Assembly: GCA_910575615.1 (NCBI GenBank)
Contig: CAJTEX010000013.1
Span: 1 to 64,000 of the forward strand
Length of the DNA: 64,000 nucleotides
Origin: Bacteroidales bacterium
GTDB lineage: Bacteria; Bacteroidota; Bacteroidia; Bacteroidales; Muribaculaceae
Direction: 5' to 3'
The first letter of the stretch is position 1; every line of letters begins with the position of its first letter. A program made the translations under genes and the position numbers. Under the pieces are notes generated by a model. The model was not told the origin of the DNA. It worked only from the letters and a program-made list of their open reading frames with translations, and did not search any database. Shown piece after piece: positions 35,198 through 44,665 of the stretch.

Positions 35198-36202
35198 TTA
35201 TCGGTATAGTCTGGATAGGAGTTTAAGAAAAGCCACGCCGCCGAAAGAGGCGAGTGCGCCAAGCTTGTTCTTTATCCTGACCTTTGGGTCTCGTATGGCA
35301 TCCATACGTCCCTGGCGAATTACATTAAGGCAACGCTGACGAGTTTCGGCTGAGCCTGTGTTCAGGCGCGACATAAGCAAGAATAGATTGAAATGGGCGC
35401 TGAAACGCCGGTCTTTGGCGGCTTGTGCAAGATCTGGGTGATATGTCGACATATGTTCCACCATCCTGTCTGTGACATCAAGCACATCCACCCGGCCAGG
35501 ACTCCATTGGTGCATGAAGCTCTCCTGGGCCTGACGGTAGAAATATATGGTCGCCGGAAGGTATGCTATGCGTGTGGCTCTTTCATAAAACCTGTAAAAC
35601 GCGTCAAGGTCTTCATATCTTATGCCTTCCCTGAACCTGATATCGTTGCCGAGAAGCTCACGTTCCATCAGCATCCCCCACGGCGAGTTGAGGATGAGGC
35701 TTTGATAGAGAGCCTCTCTCATGGCTGTGACATAATCCATGACAAGAGGCGGTTTTGGGGTGACAGTCTTGGACCTGAAATCCAGGCCCCGTTCAAAACC
35801 GCCCACACAGACCTGGGCGTCTGTCGTCTCAAGGATGTTGACAAGCGACTCCAATGCTTCGGGGTGGAGGCAATCATCAGCGTCGACAAATCCGATATAC
35901 TTTCCGCGCGAAAGGTTGATGCCTGTGTTGCGGGCTTTCGATACTCCGCCATGGCCAGGCTTCACCAGCTTGAAACGATGGTCTGACTTGCATACGGATT
36001 CCGTTATGGCCAACGAGCTGTCTGTCGAGCCGTCATCCACCACTGTAATCTCGAAATCCCCGAAAGTCTGCTCTTGTATGGAGGCGAGGCATTCGGCCAG
36101 GTACTTGCCGGCGTTGAAAACCGGTATGACAAGGCTGACCAGGGGACATCCGTCAGATGCGGCGTGGCTCGTTCCGTGTATGCAAGTGGAGTTGGATCCC
36201 AT
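35198..36202 (-). CDS. Glycosyltransferase family 2
   Basis: 334 aa GT-A transferase. The catalytic half has VSLVIPVFNAGKYLAECLASI, VVDDGSTDSS, KARNTGINLSRGKYIGFVDADD (DXD = DADD) and an ED-type motif RYEDLDAFYRFYERA. The C-terminal roughly 100 residues are helical and basic. The first 20 residues are a variable leader. It is probably the first gene of a two-gene unit with the downstream GT2. Confidence 0.88.
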   Translation of the reverse strand: MGSNSTCIHGTSHAASDGCPLVSLVIPVFNAGKYLAECLASIQEQTFGDFEITVVDDGSTDSSLAITESVCKSDHRFKLVKPGHGGVSKARNTGINLSRGKYIGFVDADDCLHPEALESLVNILETTDAQVCVGGFERGLDFRSKTVTPKPPLVMDYVTAMREALYQSLILNSPWGMLMERELLGNDIRFREGIRYEDLDAFYRFYERATRIAYLPATIYFYRQAQESFMHQWSPGRVDVLDVTDRMVEHMSTYHPDLAQAAKDRRFSAHFNLFLLMSRLNTGSAETRQRCLNVIRQGRMDAIRDPKVRIKNKLGALASFGGVAFLKLLSRLYR

Positions 36203-36245
36203 ATCAAAAAAACGTCTTGGGAAGCCTTTTTATTATCGTATTGGT

Positions 36246-36276
36246 TTTGAAAATCAGAGGGGATGCTGTAAATTTG
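36246..36276 (+). promoter_or_regulatory. Promoter of SDR gene
   Basis: TTTG at 36246-36249 and TAAATTTG at 36269-36276, spacer 19 nt. The start codon lies about 20 nt beyond the -7 box. Confidence 0.6.
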
Positions 36277-36293
36277 CGGTAAACTTATAATTG

Positions 36294-37058
36294 ATGATGA
36301 AAACAATATTCATAACCGGAGGGTCGACAGGTATCGGTGCGGCCTCAGTCAGAAAATTCATAGAGGAGGGCTGGAATGTCGGGTTTATGGATGTCAACAC
36401 CGATGAAGCCATGAAATTGGTGGAATCGGTGGGCAATCCTGACCGCCTCCTTTTTGTCGAGGGGAATACATGCAGCCGTGAGGAGATATCCCGGGCTGTA
36501 AACCAGACCGTGGATAAGTTCGGCCGTCTCGACAGCGTGTTTGCCAATGCCGGAATCCACAGGGCCAACACCCTGCTTGACATTTCCGACGAGGAACTCG
36601 ACCTGATGGTGCAGACAAACATTTACGGCACCGTCAACACTTTGCGTGAGGCTGTCCCCAATATAATCAAGGCGGGCGGAGGCTCGGTTGTCATCAACGC
36701 CTCCGACCAATGGTTTGTCGGCAAGCCCCATAGCTTTGCATACGGAATGACAAAAGGGGCGTTGGGGCAGATTACCCGCAGCCTGTCGATTGACCTCGGC
36801 GGGTATGGTATAAGGGTCAACGCCATATGCGCCGGGACAATCCACACCCCTCTGGTAGACAACCTTTTTGCCAAATTCTCAAAAATCGAGGATAAAAGCG
36901 TCGAGGATTATTGGCGGGAGGAGAATGCCTTGTATGCCAGAGGACGGGTCGGCACCCCGGAAGAGGTGGCCGAGCTGGTGTTCTTCCTGGCTTCTGACAA
37001 ATCCTCGTTCTGCACCGGCGGCCATTATCTTGTCGACGGTGGCCTGGTGGCCAGATGA
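36294..37058 (+). CDS. Short-chain dehydrogenase/reductase
   Basis: 254 aa classical SDR. The ATG at 36294 is chosen; a TTG one codon earlier and an ATG one codon later are also in frame. It has the cofactor motif TGGSTGIG (glycine-rich), an acidic residue after strand 2 (MDVNTDE) suggesting NAD(H), NAG at FANAGIH, and catalytic YGMTK (YxxxK). The usual catalytic Ser is replaced by NASD. The last part FCTGGHYLVDGGLVA is standard. The substrate is unknown. The gene is monocistronic. Confidence 0.9.
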   Translation: MMKTIFITGGSTGIGAASVRKFIEEGWNVGFMDVNTDEAMKLVESVGNPDRLLFVEGNTCSREEISRAVNQTVDKFGRLDSVFANAGIHRANTLLDISDEELDLMVQTNIYGTVNTLREAVPNIIKAGGGSVVINASDQWFVGKPHSFAYGMTKGALGQITRSLSIDLGGYGIRVNAICAGTIHTPLVDNLFAKFSKIEDKSVEDYWREENALYARGRVGTPEEVAELVFFLASDKSSFCTGGHYLVDGGLVAR

Positions 37059-37074
37059 GGTTCGTGACACAGCA

Positions 37075-37115
37075 CAGGTGCGCCCCGGAAAACTTCACAT
37101 TCCGGGGCGCACCTG
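37075..37115. terminator. Perfect 16-bp terminator hairpin, SDR / dnaJ
   Basis: CAGGTGCGCCCCGGAA (37075-37090) and its exact complement (37100-37115) with a 9-nt loop lie between converging genes. GTTTTG follows on the plus side. Confidence 0.8.
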
Positions 37116-37146
37116 CGTTTTGTGTCAGACCGTTCGCGGCGTGGAG

Positions 37147-38334
37147 TTATTCAAATATGTGTTTCAGCTTGGAGAAAAGACGGTGGGTGGTCGACGGGTC
37201 GGGCTTGATATCCGGTTCGTCGCGCAGAGACTCAAAGGCGGCTTTCTCCTTGTCAGAGAGCTTCTCTGGGATGTAGACCATCACATTCACAAGTTCGTCG
37301 CCTGCAGCTCCTCCCTGGGGATTGGGCAGCCCCTTGCCGCGCAGGCGAAGCACCTTGCCGGGCTGGGTGCCTGCGGGGATGTTCAGACGGGCACGGCCGG
37401 TGATTGTGGCAACCTCCACCGAGCCGCCGAGGGTCGCGGTGACGATGTCGAGCATCAGGTTGTATATCACATCATTGCCGTCACGTATCAGTTCGGGATG
37501 CTTTATCTCTTCGATGACCACGAGCAGGTCGCCGTTTATGCCGCCTCGTCGGGGCGCGTTGCCTTTCCCTTTAACCGTGAGGGTCATACCCTCCGACACT
37601 CCGGCTGGGATGTCAAACGACACAAGTTCCTCCTTGCGCTGGATTCCCTCCCCGTTGCAATAGGAGCAGGTCTCGGAAATCACTTTCCCTTCACCCTCAC
37701 ACTGGGGGCATATGCTGACCGCTTCCTGGGCTCCGAAAAGGCCGTGGACGATCTGGCTGACTGTGCCGGTGCCGTGACAGGTGGGGCAGGTGTTGAACGC
37801 TGTCCCGTCCTTTGCACCTGTGCCGTTGCAATGTTCACATTTCACATAGGTTGGAATCCTCAGTGTCTTGGAGACACCCTTTGAGATTTCTTCCAGTGTG
37901 AGCTTCACCTTGATACGCAGATCCGAGCCACGACGCTGAGGTTTCTGACGACGTGAGCTGCGGCCGCCGGTAGCGCCGCCGAAACCGCCTCCGCCAAACT
38001 CGAAGTGGCCGCCGAAGATGTCGCCAAACTGGGCGAATATGTCTTCCATCGACATGCCTCCGCCATAATAGCCGCCTCCGCCGAAACCGCCTCCGCCGAA
38101 GCCTTGCGGGCCCATCGAGTGGCCGAACTGGTCATATTTCTGGCGCTTGTCGTCGTTGGAAAGCACTTCATATGCCTCTGCCGCCTCCTTGAACTTCTCC
38201 TCGGCGGCTTTGTCGCCCGGGTTCTTGTCAGGGTGGTATTTGATGGCCAGCTTGCGGTAAGCTTTCTTTATCTCGTCTGCTGTGGCGGTCTTGGAAACAC
38301 CAAGCACTTCGTAATAGTCTCTCTTGTTTTCCAT
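37147..38334 (-). CDS. dnaJ: Chaperone DnaJ
   Basis: Hsp40 co-chaperone of DnaK. The start is set at ATG 38334 ([12 protein letters not shown]), giving 395 aa; the open frame extends 9 codons upstream into the space after grpE. It has a J domain with HPD (YHPDKNPGD), a Gly/Phe-rich region (about 75-125), four CxxCxGxG zinc repeats ([32 protein letters not shown]), and a C-terminal substrate domain. The gene is 13 bp downstream of grpE. Confidence 0.97.
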   Translation of the reverse strand: MENKRDYYEVLGVSKTATADEIKKAYRKLAIKYHPDKNPGDKAAEEKFKEAAEAYEVLSNDDKRQKYDQFGHSMGPQGFGGGGFGGGGYYGGGMSMEDIFAQFGDIFGGHFEFGGGGFGGATGGRSSRRQKPQRRGSDLRIKVKLTLEEISKGVSKTLRIPTYVKCEHCNGTGAKDGTAFNTCPTCHGTGTVSQIVHGLFGAQEAVSICPQCEGEGKVISETCSYCNGEGIQRKEELVSFDIPAGVSEGMTLTVKGKGNAPRRGGINGDLLVVIEEIKHPELIRDGNDVIYNLMLDIVTATLGGSVEVATITGRARLNIPAGTQPGKVLRLRGKGLPNPQGGAAGDELVNVMVYIPEKLSDKEKAAFESLRDEPDIKPDPSTTHRLFSKLKHIFE

Positions 38335-38347
38335 ATCATCCCCGGGC

Positions 38348-38974
38348 TTACTGGGCCACAACCACTTTGGCGTGGCGCAGCACCTTGTCGTTTAGTGTGT
38401 ATCCTTTCTGAACGGTGTCTTTGACTTTGCCCGCAGTGGTGTCAGCGTCGGCTGGCACCATTGCCACAGCCTCATGGAGGTCGGGGTCAAAGTCAGCCCC
38501 GGTGGACTCCATCGCTTTCACTCCGTTGTCCCCGAGGTATTTAACCAGCTTGTTGTAGATAAGGGCCATGCCCTCCTTTACAGCTTCCGCGTCAGAAGAG
38601 TCTTTTATGGCATCAAGGCCGCGCTCAAAATCGTCAACGATTGGCAGAATACCCTGAAGGGCTTTCTCCGACGCGTTTTTGATGAGCTCCGAACGTTCAC
38701 GCAATGTCCGTTTGCGGAAATTGTCGAATTCCGCCATCAGGAACATATATTCTTTCTTCTCCTTGGCAACCTCTTCCTCCTTTGTCTGCAGCAGGGCGCG
38801 CAGCGACTCCAGCTCGGAAGTCTCTTCTGCTACTTCTGCCATACCATCCTCTTCGGGGTCGACATCCACAGCTTCAACATCTGGATTTTCGAGATGCAGC
38901 TCCTCGGCGGGAGTCTCCTGGGTGGGTGTGTCGTTATGCTGGTTGTCTGTGAAGTCTTTTGAATTACGTTTCAT
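38348..38974 (-). CDS. grpE: Nucleotide exchange factor GrpE
   Basis: 208 aa. An acidic, low-complexity N-terminus (about 1-60) is followed by the long coiled coil ([19 protein letters not shown]) and the family signature [18 protein letters not shown], then the C-terminal beta domain ([21 protein letters not shown]). It releases ADP from DnaK. It forms the heat-shock unit grpE-dnaJ. No clear heat-shock promoter or CIRCE element was recognised upstream. Confidence 0.96.
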   Translation of the reverse strand: MKRNSKDFTDNQHNDTPTQETPAEELHLENPDVEAVDVDPEEDGMAEVAEETSELESLRALLQTKEEEVAKEKKEYMFLMAEFDNFRKRTLRERSELIKNASEKALQGILPIVDDFERGLDAIKDSSDAEAVKEGMALIYNKLVKYLGDNGVKAMESTGADFDPDLHEAVAMVPADADTTAGKVKDTVQKGYTLNDKVLRHAKVVVAQ

Positions 38975-39049
38975 ATATAATATATAGGTATTGTCGTTTC
39001 TTGTGATTACAGCAAAAACTTTGCCAAAATGCGATGACCGTGGCTGCCG

Positions 39050-39877
39050 TCAGGTCAATTCTCTAAGAAGATAACAACAATCATCACCGAAGGGTTTAAC
39101 CTCAGGGAGTTGGGGCTTGCCTTGGAAAAGACCGAACACGGCCGAACCGCTTCCTGACATGGAGGCATATAGCGCGCCAGCATCAATCAACTGATGCTTG
39201 ATTTCCGCGATACGGGGATGGCGGGCAAACACAGACTCCTCGAAATCATTTACCAGCTGTCCTTGCCATTGTGTGACTGGGAGACGCAGGATGTCGACCA
39301 GGGGCCTGGCGGGTGCTTTGGGTGTCAATCCGGCGTATGCCTCGCGGGTTGGAACCGAGACATCAGGTTTCACAATCACAATCCACAGTCCTGACGGGAG
39401 GTTAAGTTCTATCGGTTGGAGTTCAGTGCCGGTGCCGGTGCATAACATCGGCTGGTCATATATGAAAAACGGGCAGTCGGCTCCGATTTCGGCAGCCATT
39501 GTGGCCAGCTCCTCGTCTGACGCGCCGACTCCAAACATCTCGTTGAGGGCTCTAAGCGTGTATGCGGCATTTGCCGAGCCTCCTCCGAGCCCGGCCCCGT
39601 CGGGGGTCTGCTTGTCGAGATACATCGCCACTGGGGGAATGTCATGGTGTCGTCTCATCCTGACAAGCGCCTTGTAGACCAGGTTTTTCTCCATAGGGCA
39701 GTCCACACCTTTCCCGGAGCAATGCAATGAGTCTTTGCCTTCGGGGGCCACGACAATCTCAAGAATGTCGTGGGAGGGAACCGGCATCATCACGGTCTCT
39801 ATATTATGGTAGCCGTCGGGCCTTTTTGACAAGACATTAAGCCCGAGGTTTATCTTTGCATCGGGAAATTTAAGCAT
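39050..39877 (-). CDS. ispE: 4-diphosphocytidyl-2-C-methyl-D-erythritol kinase
   Basis: MEP-pathway GHMP kinase phosphorylating CDP-ME. ATG 39877 (MLKFPDAKINLGLNV) gives the usual 275 aa. A longer frame from 39982 is rejected because the promoter box TACCTTTG (minus, 39958-39951) lies inside it. The ATP loop PDGAGLGGGSANAA, the substrate residues DAKINLGL at the N-terminus and SGSGSAVFGLF at the end are all present. Confidence 0.95.
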   Translation of the reverse strand: MLKFPDAKINLGLNVLSKRPDGYHNIETVMMPVPSHDILEIVVAPEGKDSLHCSGKGVDCPMEKNLVYKALVRMRRHHDIPPVAMYLDKQTPDGAGLGGGSANAAYTLRALNEMFGVGASDEELATMAAEIGADCPFFIYDQPMLCTGTGTELQPIELNLPSGLWIVIVKPDVSVPTREAYAGLTPKAPARPLVDILRLPVTQWQGQLVNDFEESVFARHPRIAEIKHQLIDAGALYASMSGSGSAVFGLFQGKPQLPEVKPFGDDCCYLLRELT

Positions 39878-39950
39878 TGTTTTGGTTGTTAATAAGTTGT
39901 GTCGGCTGATGAGGGCGTTTGGCCGGTATTTCAGCCGCCTTTCCACAGTG

Positions 39951-39983
39951 CAAAGGTAGAAAGAATCAAGGGTAATATCCAAT
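39951..39983 (-). promoter_or_regulatory. Promoter of ispE
   Basis: On the minus strand TTG at 39983-39981 and TACCTTTG at 39958-39951 have a 22-nt spacer, about 75 nt before the ATG. Confidence 0.5.
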
Positions 39984-40103
39984 TTTTTTTGTTATTTTGC
40001 AACCTGCCCTCAGGTTTTGCCGTCTAACACAATGAAAGCCCCTCACAACAGGGGCTGGCGGCCGAAGGCTGTCAACAATAAATCATGTAAATTATCGTCC
40101 ATT

Positions 40104-41096
40104 ATGAAAAAAATATCCGCTCTCATCCTCGCTGCCGCTCTGGCCTGCTCGTCAGCTGTGGCACAAAAGCAGAAGACAGTTGCTGCCGACACTGTCGGTA
40201 ATTCCGCGATTGTCGTGGAGGCTGTCGACTCAGTGGTATCCGTTGCCACGGCCGAATCTGAATATCTTGTCGACGGGCAACCGCTTCAGACCCCGGTGGT
40301 CAGTGTCAAGAATGGCAAATGGTCGCTCGATTATGATGGTTCAGATTACATAATCTCAGACCTTGTCGAAGATTCGCGGTTCACCGACAGATTCCGCGAC
40401 CTGGAAGACTTCGACGCAGACACGATGATTCTTAAAGACAATATGGGCATGGCCACGGCGATAGTGGCTATCATATTCGGAGTGCCCTGTCTGACCATCA
40501 TTGTCGGGCTGATTGTCATCCTCGCTTTTGCGTTGAAACGTAATCGCGGTCGAAATGAGTTGATAAACAATGCCATTGACCGGAATTACCAGTTGCCCGA
40601 CGCTTTTTATCTCGGACAGAAGAACCAGGCGACACCCTCGGGCCCGGTGAGAGACTCACGTAAATTCTATTCCGCCACCACTCTTATAGCCACCGGACTG
40701 TCGCTCGTGATATTCGCCATATACGCCGATGCCTCATTCTTTGTGCTTGCCGGAGGAATCCCCTTGCTTATCGGTGTCGGACAGCTCATAGGTTATTTCT
40801 GCGTCCCTACCTCACCGCGCAATGACCAGCATCCCCCTTATGGTGGCAACCAGCCCTACTACGGTCATTGTCAAAGTCAGCGTCCCTGGCAACCCGCGCC
40901 GGGGAAATATCATGGTGCGCCTCAGCAGCAACCCTGCAACCCTTCTGCCGGACAGCCTGCGGCCACGCCTCCATACTCCCAGATGCCTGACGCTCCTTCT
41001 CCTGCCTCTCAGCCGGTGTCTCCCCAAGAGCCTCAGTATCCTGAATATCCGGCTCCTCAGGATGGCCGTCAGACCCCTCCGCCCTACAATCCCTGA
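40104..41096 (+). CDS. Membrane protein, DUF6249-like, with proline-rich tail
   Basis: 330 aa from ATG 40104 (MKKISALILAAALACSSAVAQ, a signal peptide); an earlier in-frame start at 40017 adds 29 unlikely residues and covers an AGCCCCT/AGGGGCT hairpin (40037-40056). After a soluble segment (about 25-110) come membrane spans at about 112-140 and two more at about 195-235. The last 75 residues are a Pro/Gln/Tyr-rich tail. The layout recalls DUF6249 proteins of Bacteroidota that precede ECF sigma factors. Function is unknown; a sensing or scaffolding role at the membrane is inference. Confidence 0.7.
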   Translation: MKKISALILAAALACSSAVAQKQKTVAADTVGNSAIVVEAVDSVVSVATAESEYLVDGQPLQTPVVSVKNGKWSLDYDGSDYIISDLVEDSRFTDRFRDLEDFDADTMILKDNMGMATAIVAIIFGVPCLTIIVGLIVILAFALKRNRGRNELINNAIDRNYQLPDAFYLGQKNQATPSGPVRDSRKFYSATTLIATGLSLVIFAIYADASFFVLAGGIPLLIGVGQLIGYFCVPTSPRNDQHPPYGGNQPYYGHCQSQRPWQPAPGKYHGAPQQQPCNPSAGQPAATPPYSQMPDAPSPASQPVSPQEPQYPEYPAPQDGRQTPPPYNP

Positions 41097-41161
41097 CCAG
41101 GGCCATATCCAAACAGACTGATACACTAAATAATTTCAAACATAAGTTTCCGTAACGCCCG

Positions 41162-41704
41162 ATGGCAAACCGCCGCCTTGAAGAAATCAAGCTCCTGGCC
41201 CTCTGTATGGCTTCCGACAACCGCGATGCGTTCTCGCGGCTTGTCGAAATCCATCAGCAGGGCCTGAGGCGGTTCCTCCTTAACCTGACCAATGGCAATG
41301 AGGCTCTGACCGACGACCTCGCCCAGGAGACATTCCTGAAAGCGTGGCTCGCCGTCCGTTCCTTCCACGGGCTTTCGGGATTCAAGACCTGGCTTTACCG
41401 CATCGCCATCAACGAATTTTCCACCTATCGCCGTCAGGCTGCCCGATATGACTTCGCCGGAATGGACGCCGGAGACCTGGTCATAGAGGACGCTTCCGCA
41501 TCGGTCAGGGTGACCGACACCCGGATGGACGTGGCTTCTGTGATGAGGCATCTCCCCGAGAAGGAAAGACTTGTCACCCTGCTGTTTTACCTGGAAGAGC
41601 TTCCCGTCAAGGAGATAGTAAAAATCACAGGAATGCCTGAAGGCACTGTGAAGTCTCATCTCAGCCGGGCCAGAGGACACCTGTCTAAACTCTTGACCCG
41701 ATGA
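41162..41704 (+). CDS. ECF RNA polymerase sigma factor
   Basis: 180 aa sigma-70 family factor with only regions 2 and 4. Region 2 (about 15-85) has FSRLVEIHQQGLRRF, DDLAQETFLKAWLAV and GFKTWLYRIAINEF. Region 4 (about 118-178) has LPEKERLVTLLFYLEELPVKEI and the HTH GMPEGTVKSHLSRARG. It lies 65 bp behind the DUF6249-like gene and 31 bp ahead of a small two-span membrane protein, a common arrangement in which the downstream protein restrains the sigma factor. Confidence 0.93.
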   Translation: MANRRLEEIKLLALCMASDNRDAFSRLVEIHQQGLRRFLLNLTNGNEALTDDLAQETFLKAWLAVRSFHGLSGFKTWLYRIAINEFSTYRRQAARYDFAGMDAGDLVIEDASASVRVTDTRMDVASVMRHLPEKERLVTLLFYLEELPVKEIVKITGMPEGTVKSHLSRARGHLSKLLTR

Positions 41705-41735
41705 GACTGTTTGAAAACCAGAAAACCGAGTAACA

Positions 41736-42089
41736 ATGAAACCTACCGATAACACTCCCCGATGCCGACAGGCCATAGATGCCGAAATCTCTGCTCTTCT
41801 CGACAAGGAGCTGGCCAAGGCCAACACCAATCCGTGGTTTATCCCCCGCGTGATGAACCGCCTTCCCGAGCAATCCCGCTGGGGACGGGTGTCTGTGTGG
41901 CAATGGGTTTGTTACATCCTTGGAGTCGCCGCCCTGATTGCCGCCGCTGTAATATCGGGCAAATGGCTCATACATACCGAACTGTCATTGCTGACCCTGA
42001 CCACTGTGGCTTTCACAAGCCTTATGGCTGTCACCTGCGCCGCCGTGATGATGGTGCCGTCGCTTGTCCGTATCCTCCGCGAACCCTGA
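41736..42089 (+). CDS. Small membrane protein, possible anti-sigma factor
   Basis: 117 aa with no family I recognise. Residues 1-50 are soluble and helical (DAEISALLDKELAKA ... VMNRLPEQ). Two membrane spans follow at about 55-75 and 82-107, and a short basic tail ends the chain. Position directly behind the ECF sigma gene, together with a cytosolic helical N-terminus plus membrane anchor, fits an anti-sigma role, although no zinc HxxxCxxC motif is present. The role is inference. Confidence 0.6.
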   Translation: MKPTDNTPRCRQAIDAEISALLDKELAKANTNPWFIPRVMNRLPEQSRWGRVSVWQWVCYILGVAALIAAAVISGKWLIHTELSLLTLTTVAFTSLMAVTCAAVMMVPSLVRILREP

Positions 42090-42122
42090 AATAAGGGATA
42101 TGGCTAAAATCAGATGATTGTA

Positions 42123-42154
42123 TTTGGCTATAAGTGGGGGAATTTGTAATTTTG
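42123..42154 (+). promoter_or_regulatory. Promoter of the hydrolase-MurF-Ddl unit
   Basis: TTTG at 42123-42126 and a consensus TAATTTTG at 42147-42154 have an exact 20-nt spacer, 35-50 nt before the alpha/beta hydrolase start. Confidence 0.75.
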
Positions 42155-42189
42155 CGTTCGATAAGCGCGATTTATGGCGCGCTTAACCA

Positions 42190-42972
42190 ATGCAAGAAAA
42201 TATAATGGAAAAGGATATTGAGCTGGATGGCCTTTCGGTCAGGATGGAAGTGACCGGAGAGGGCCGTCCGCTGATTCTGATGCATGGCTGGGGCTGCGAC
42301 CATACGACTGTCAGGTCGATTGCCGCCACCGCCGCGCAGACCCATACGGTATATAACATCGATTTCCCCGGCTTCGGCAGTTCGCAGGAACCCTCGGAAG
42401 TGTGGGGAGTCGAGCGTTACACCCGTATGGTCGAGGAACTTGCCCGAAAGGAAAACCTTGAAAGCCCGGTGCTTGTGGGCCATTCCTTCGGCGGCCGAGT
42501 GGCCATCCTCTACGCGTCGCGCAACAAGGCCGACAAGGTGGTGCTGGTCGACGCAGCCGGCATAAAGCCCAAACGGTCTTTAAAATATTACCTGAAAGTA
42601 TATTCATTCAAGGCCGGGAAGCGGTTCTGGGAACTGCTGCTGGGCAAGGAGAAAGCCGGCGCGAGGATAGACGCGATGAGAGCCAGACAAGGGTCGAGCG
42701 ACTACGCCGGAGCCTCCCCGATGATGCGCAGCATACTCTCCAAAGTGGTGAATGAAGACCTTACCGACCGGCTCCCGTTGATTTCTGCGCCCACATTGCT
42801 CATCTGGGGGGAGACCGACACGGCCACCCCGCTTGCCGACGCCAAAAAGATGGCCAAACTGATTCCCGACGCCGGGCTTGTCAGCTTCCCGGGCTGCGGC
42901 CATTACAGCTTCCTTGACAACCCGGTGCAGTTCCGGGCCGTCCTCTCCTCATTCCTCAAAAGCAAATCCTGA
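42190..42972 (+). CDS. Alpha/beta hydrolase
   Basis: 260 aa; ATG 42190 or the in-frame ATG 42205. The alpha/beta fold has oxyanion HGWGCDH, nucleophile elbow GHSFGG (Ser in VLVGHSFGG), an acid in LLIWGETDTATP and catalytic His in GCGHYSF. The lid region is about 120-190. The esterase, peptidase or thioesterase substrate cannot be told. It is the first gene of a unit with a membrane MurF-like ligase 30 bp downstream and a Ddl-like ligase, so an ester or amide of a cell-wall precursor is a reasonable guess. Confidence 0.85.
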   Translation: MQENIMEKDIELDGLSVRMEVTGEGRPLILMHGWGCDHTTVRSIAATAAQTHTVYNIDFPGFGSSQEPSEVWGVERYTRMVEELARKENLESPVLVGHSFGGRVAILYASRNKADKVVLVDAAGIKPKRSLKYYLKVYSFKAGKRFWELLLGKEKAGARIDAMRARQGSSDYAGASPMMRSILSKVVNEDLTDRLPLISAPTLLIWGETDTATPLADAKKMAKLIPDAGLVSFPGCGHYSFLDNPVQFRAVLSSFLKSKS

Positions 42973-43002
42973 CCGCAACGGCCAGACTTCCCCAAAAAAT
43001 AG

Positions 43003-44592
43003 ATGTCAACTGTAACCCTGATACTTCTCATCGTCATTCTCGTGGCCGCGGCTGCCGATATGTTTTTTGTCTATTCACGCGACCTGATGATGTTGCAACA
43101 GAATTCATACCGCAACGAGCGCTATCTGCGTTGGTTCAACCAGTCAAAGGAGAGTACCTCCATGGTCAGATTATTCTGCATGGTCGCATTCTTCGTTATG
43201 GCGTTAGGACGTGTGCCGGCAATACTGACCTACCCGGTGGTGTTGCTGATACTTGTATGGCAGGCAGTGTCGCTGGCGACACGCAAGTACAAAAAGCCTC
43301 TTGTCAGGACTCCCCGCGTCAACCGCATATTTGTCGTGATGACGCTTATTTCGGCTGTGGTGGTTCTCTTCATGTGGCTTTTTGCCGGGATGAGAGGAGC
43401 GGCAGCAATCATGATAGCCCTTCTGTGGATATCACCGCTGGTTCTTCTCGGAGCGAATATCCTGCTCAGGCCGGTTGAGAAAAACATCAACCGGAAATAT
43501 TACGACGACGCGGCCTCGATTCTCGCCTCAATGCCCCAGCTCAAAGTGATAGGAATCACCGGCAGTTACGGCAAGACCTCCACGAAACATTACCTCCACC
43601 GGATACTTTCAGAGCATTTCTCAACCACAATGACCCCGGGGAGCTTCAACACGACCCTCGGTGTGGTACGAACAGTCCGCGAGCATCTCAAACCTTACGA
43701 TGAGGTGTTCATCGTCGAGATGGGAGCAAAGCAGCCGGGCGACATAAAGGAGATAGCCGACCTCGTGCATCCCCGGGCGGCGATAATCACAGCTGTAGGC
43801 GAGCAGCATCTCGAGACATTCAAGACAGTGGAGAATGTGCAGAAGACAAAGTTTGAGCTTGTCGACGCGTTGCCTGCCGACGGATTCGCCGTGCTCAACA
43901 ACGACTTCCCCTATGTGGCCAGCCGCAAGGTGGGCAATGTGGAGGCTGTCCGTTATGCGGTATCCAACCCAGAAGGTGCTGATTACCGGGCAGAGGAGAT
44001 ACGTTACACATCCCGAGGGACCACATTCAAGATTACAGGTGGCGACCTCGCCGCTCCGCTTGAACTTCATACCGCGCTTGTAGGGGAATGTAATGTCTCA
44101 AATCTCCTCGGTGCGGTGATTGTGGCTTTGCGCCTCGGAGTGCCCGCCGACAAAATCAGATATGCCGTTTCTCAGATCGAGCAGGTGGAGCATCGTCTGA
44201 GCGTAAAACGTGTTCCGGGCGGTCTCACCATCATCGACGATGCTTTCAACTCCAATCCCTCTGGGTCTAAAATGGCAGTCGAGGTGCTTGGGATGATGAA
44301 GGATGAGGGCAAACGTATTGTCATCACTCCCGGTATGATTGAGCTTGGCGACCGTCAGGTGGAGGCCAACCGCGAGTTTGGCCGACATATCGCCGCCAAC
44401 GCCGATGTGGCCATCATCGTGGGCCATTACAACCGTGACGCAATCCTCGGCGGTATCGCCGACGGCGGAATGGCTTCAGAGAATGTGATTGCCGTTGACA
44501 GCTTCGCGCAAGCCCAGCAGGAACTCCACAAGATAGCGCGCGCGGGCGACATCGTCCTCTATGAGAATGATCTTCCCGACACATTCAAATAG
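43003..44592 (+). CDS. Membrane-anchored MurF-like Mur ligase
   Basis: 529 aa. The first 155 residues form about four or five membrane spans (3-23, 54-70, 72-92, 109-128, 133-153), absent from normal MurF. Residues 180-529 are a Mur ligase: P-loop GITGSYGKTSTK (184-195), EMGAKQPGDIKEIADLV, TAVGEQHLETF, the central ATPase, and C-terminal DDAFNSNPSGSKMAVEVL and TPGMIELGDRQ. The normal N-terminal UDP-MurNAc-binding domain is missing, replaced by the membrane part. It therefore probably acts on a membrane-bound acceptor such as a lipid-linked precursor. The Ddl-like gene downstream likely supplies its dipeptide. Exact substrate is unknown. Confidence 0.82.
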   Translation: MSTVTLILLIVILVAAAADMFFVYSRDLMMLQQNSYRNERYLRWFNQSKESTSMVRLFCMVAFFVMALGRVPAILTYPVVLLILVWQAVSLATRKYKKPLVRTPRVNRIFVVMTLISAVVVLFMWLFAGMRGAAAIMIALLWISPLVLLGANILLRPVEKNINRKYYDDAASILASMPQLKVIGITGSYGKTSTKHYLHRILSEHFSTTMTPGSFNTTLGVVRTVREHLKPYDEVFIVEMGAKQPGDIKEIADLVHPRAAIITAVGEQHLETFKTVENVQKTKFELVDALPADGFAVLNNDFPYVASRKVGNVEAVRYAVSNPEGADYRAEEIRYTSRGTTFKITGGDLAAPLELHTALVGECNVSNLLGAVIVALRLGVPADKIRYAVSQIEQVEHRLSVKRVPGGLTIIDDAFNSNPSGSKMAVEVLGMMKDEGKRIVITPGMIELGDRQVEANREFGRHIAANADVAIIVGHYNRDAILGGIADGGMASENVIAVDSFAQAQQELHKIARAGDIVLYENDLPDTFK

Positions 44593-44665
44593 CCCCTATC
44601 TCCTCTCTCCTCAGAATCAGGCTGTCGCCATATAATAAGCATTTAACTACCCCACAGATAAGATT

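Noticed and set aside
35440-35460. ATATGTCGACATAT palindrome similar to the frc-oxc palindrome
   Set aside because: It lies inside the coding sequence of a glycosyltransferase and shares only the common GACATAT core, so it is probably coincidence.
34313-37058. Capsule or O-antigen locus around the two glycosyltransferases and SDR
   Set aside because: No flippase, polymerase, initiating transferase or sugar-nucleotide genes are nearby, and the SDR is transcribed separately on the other strand.
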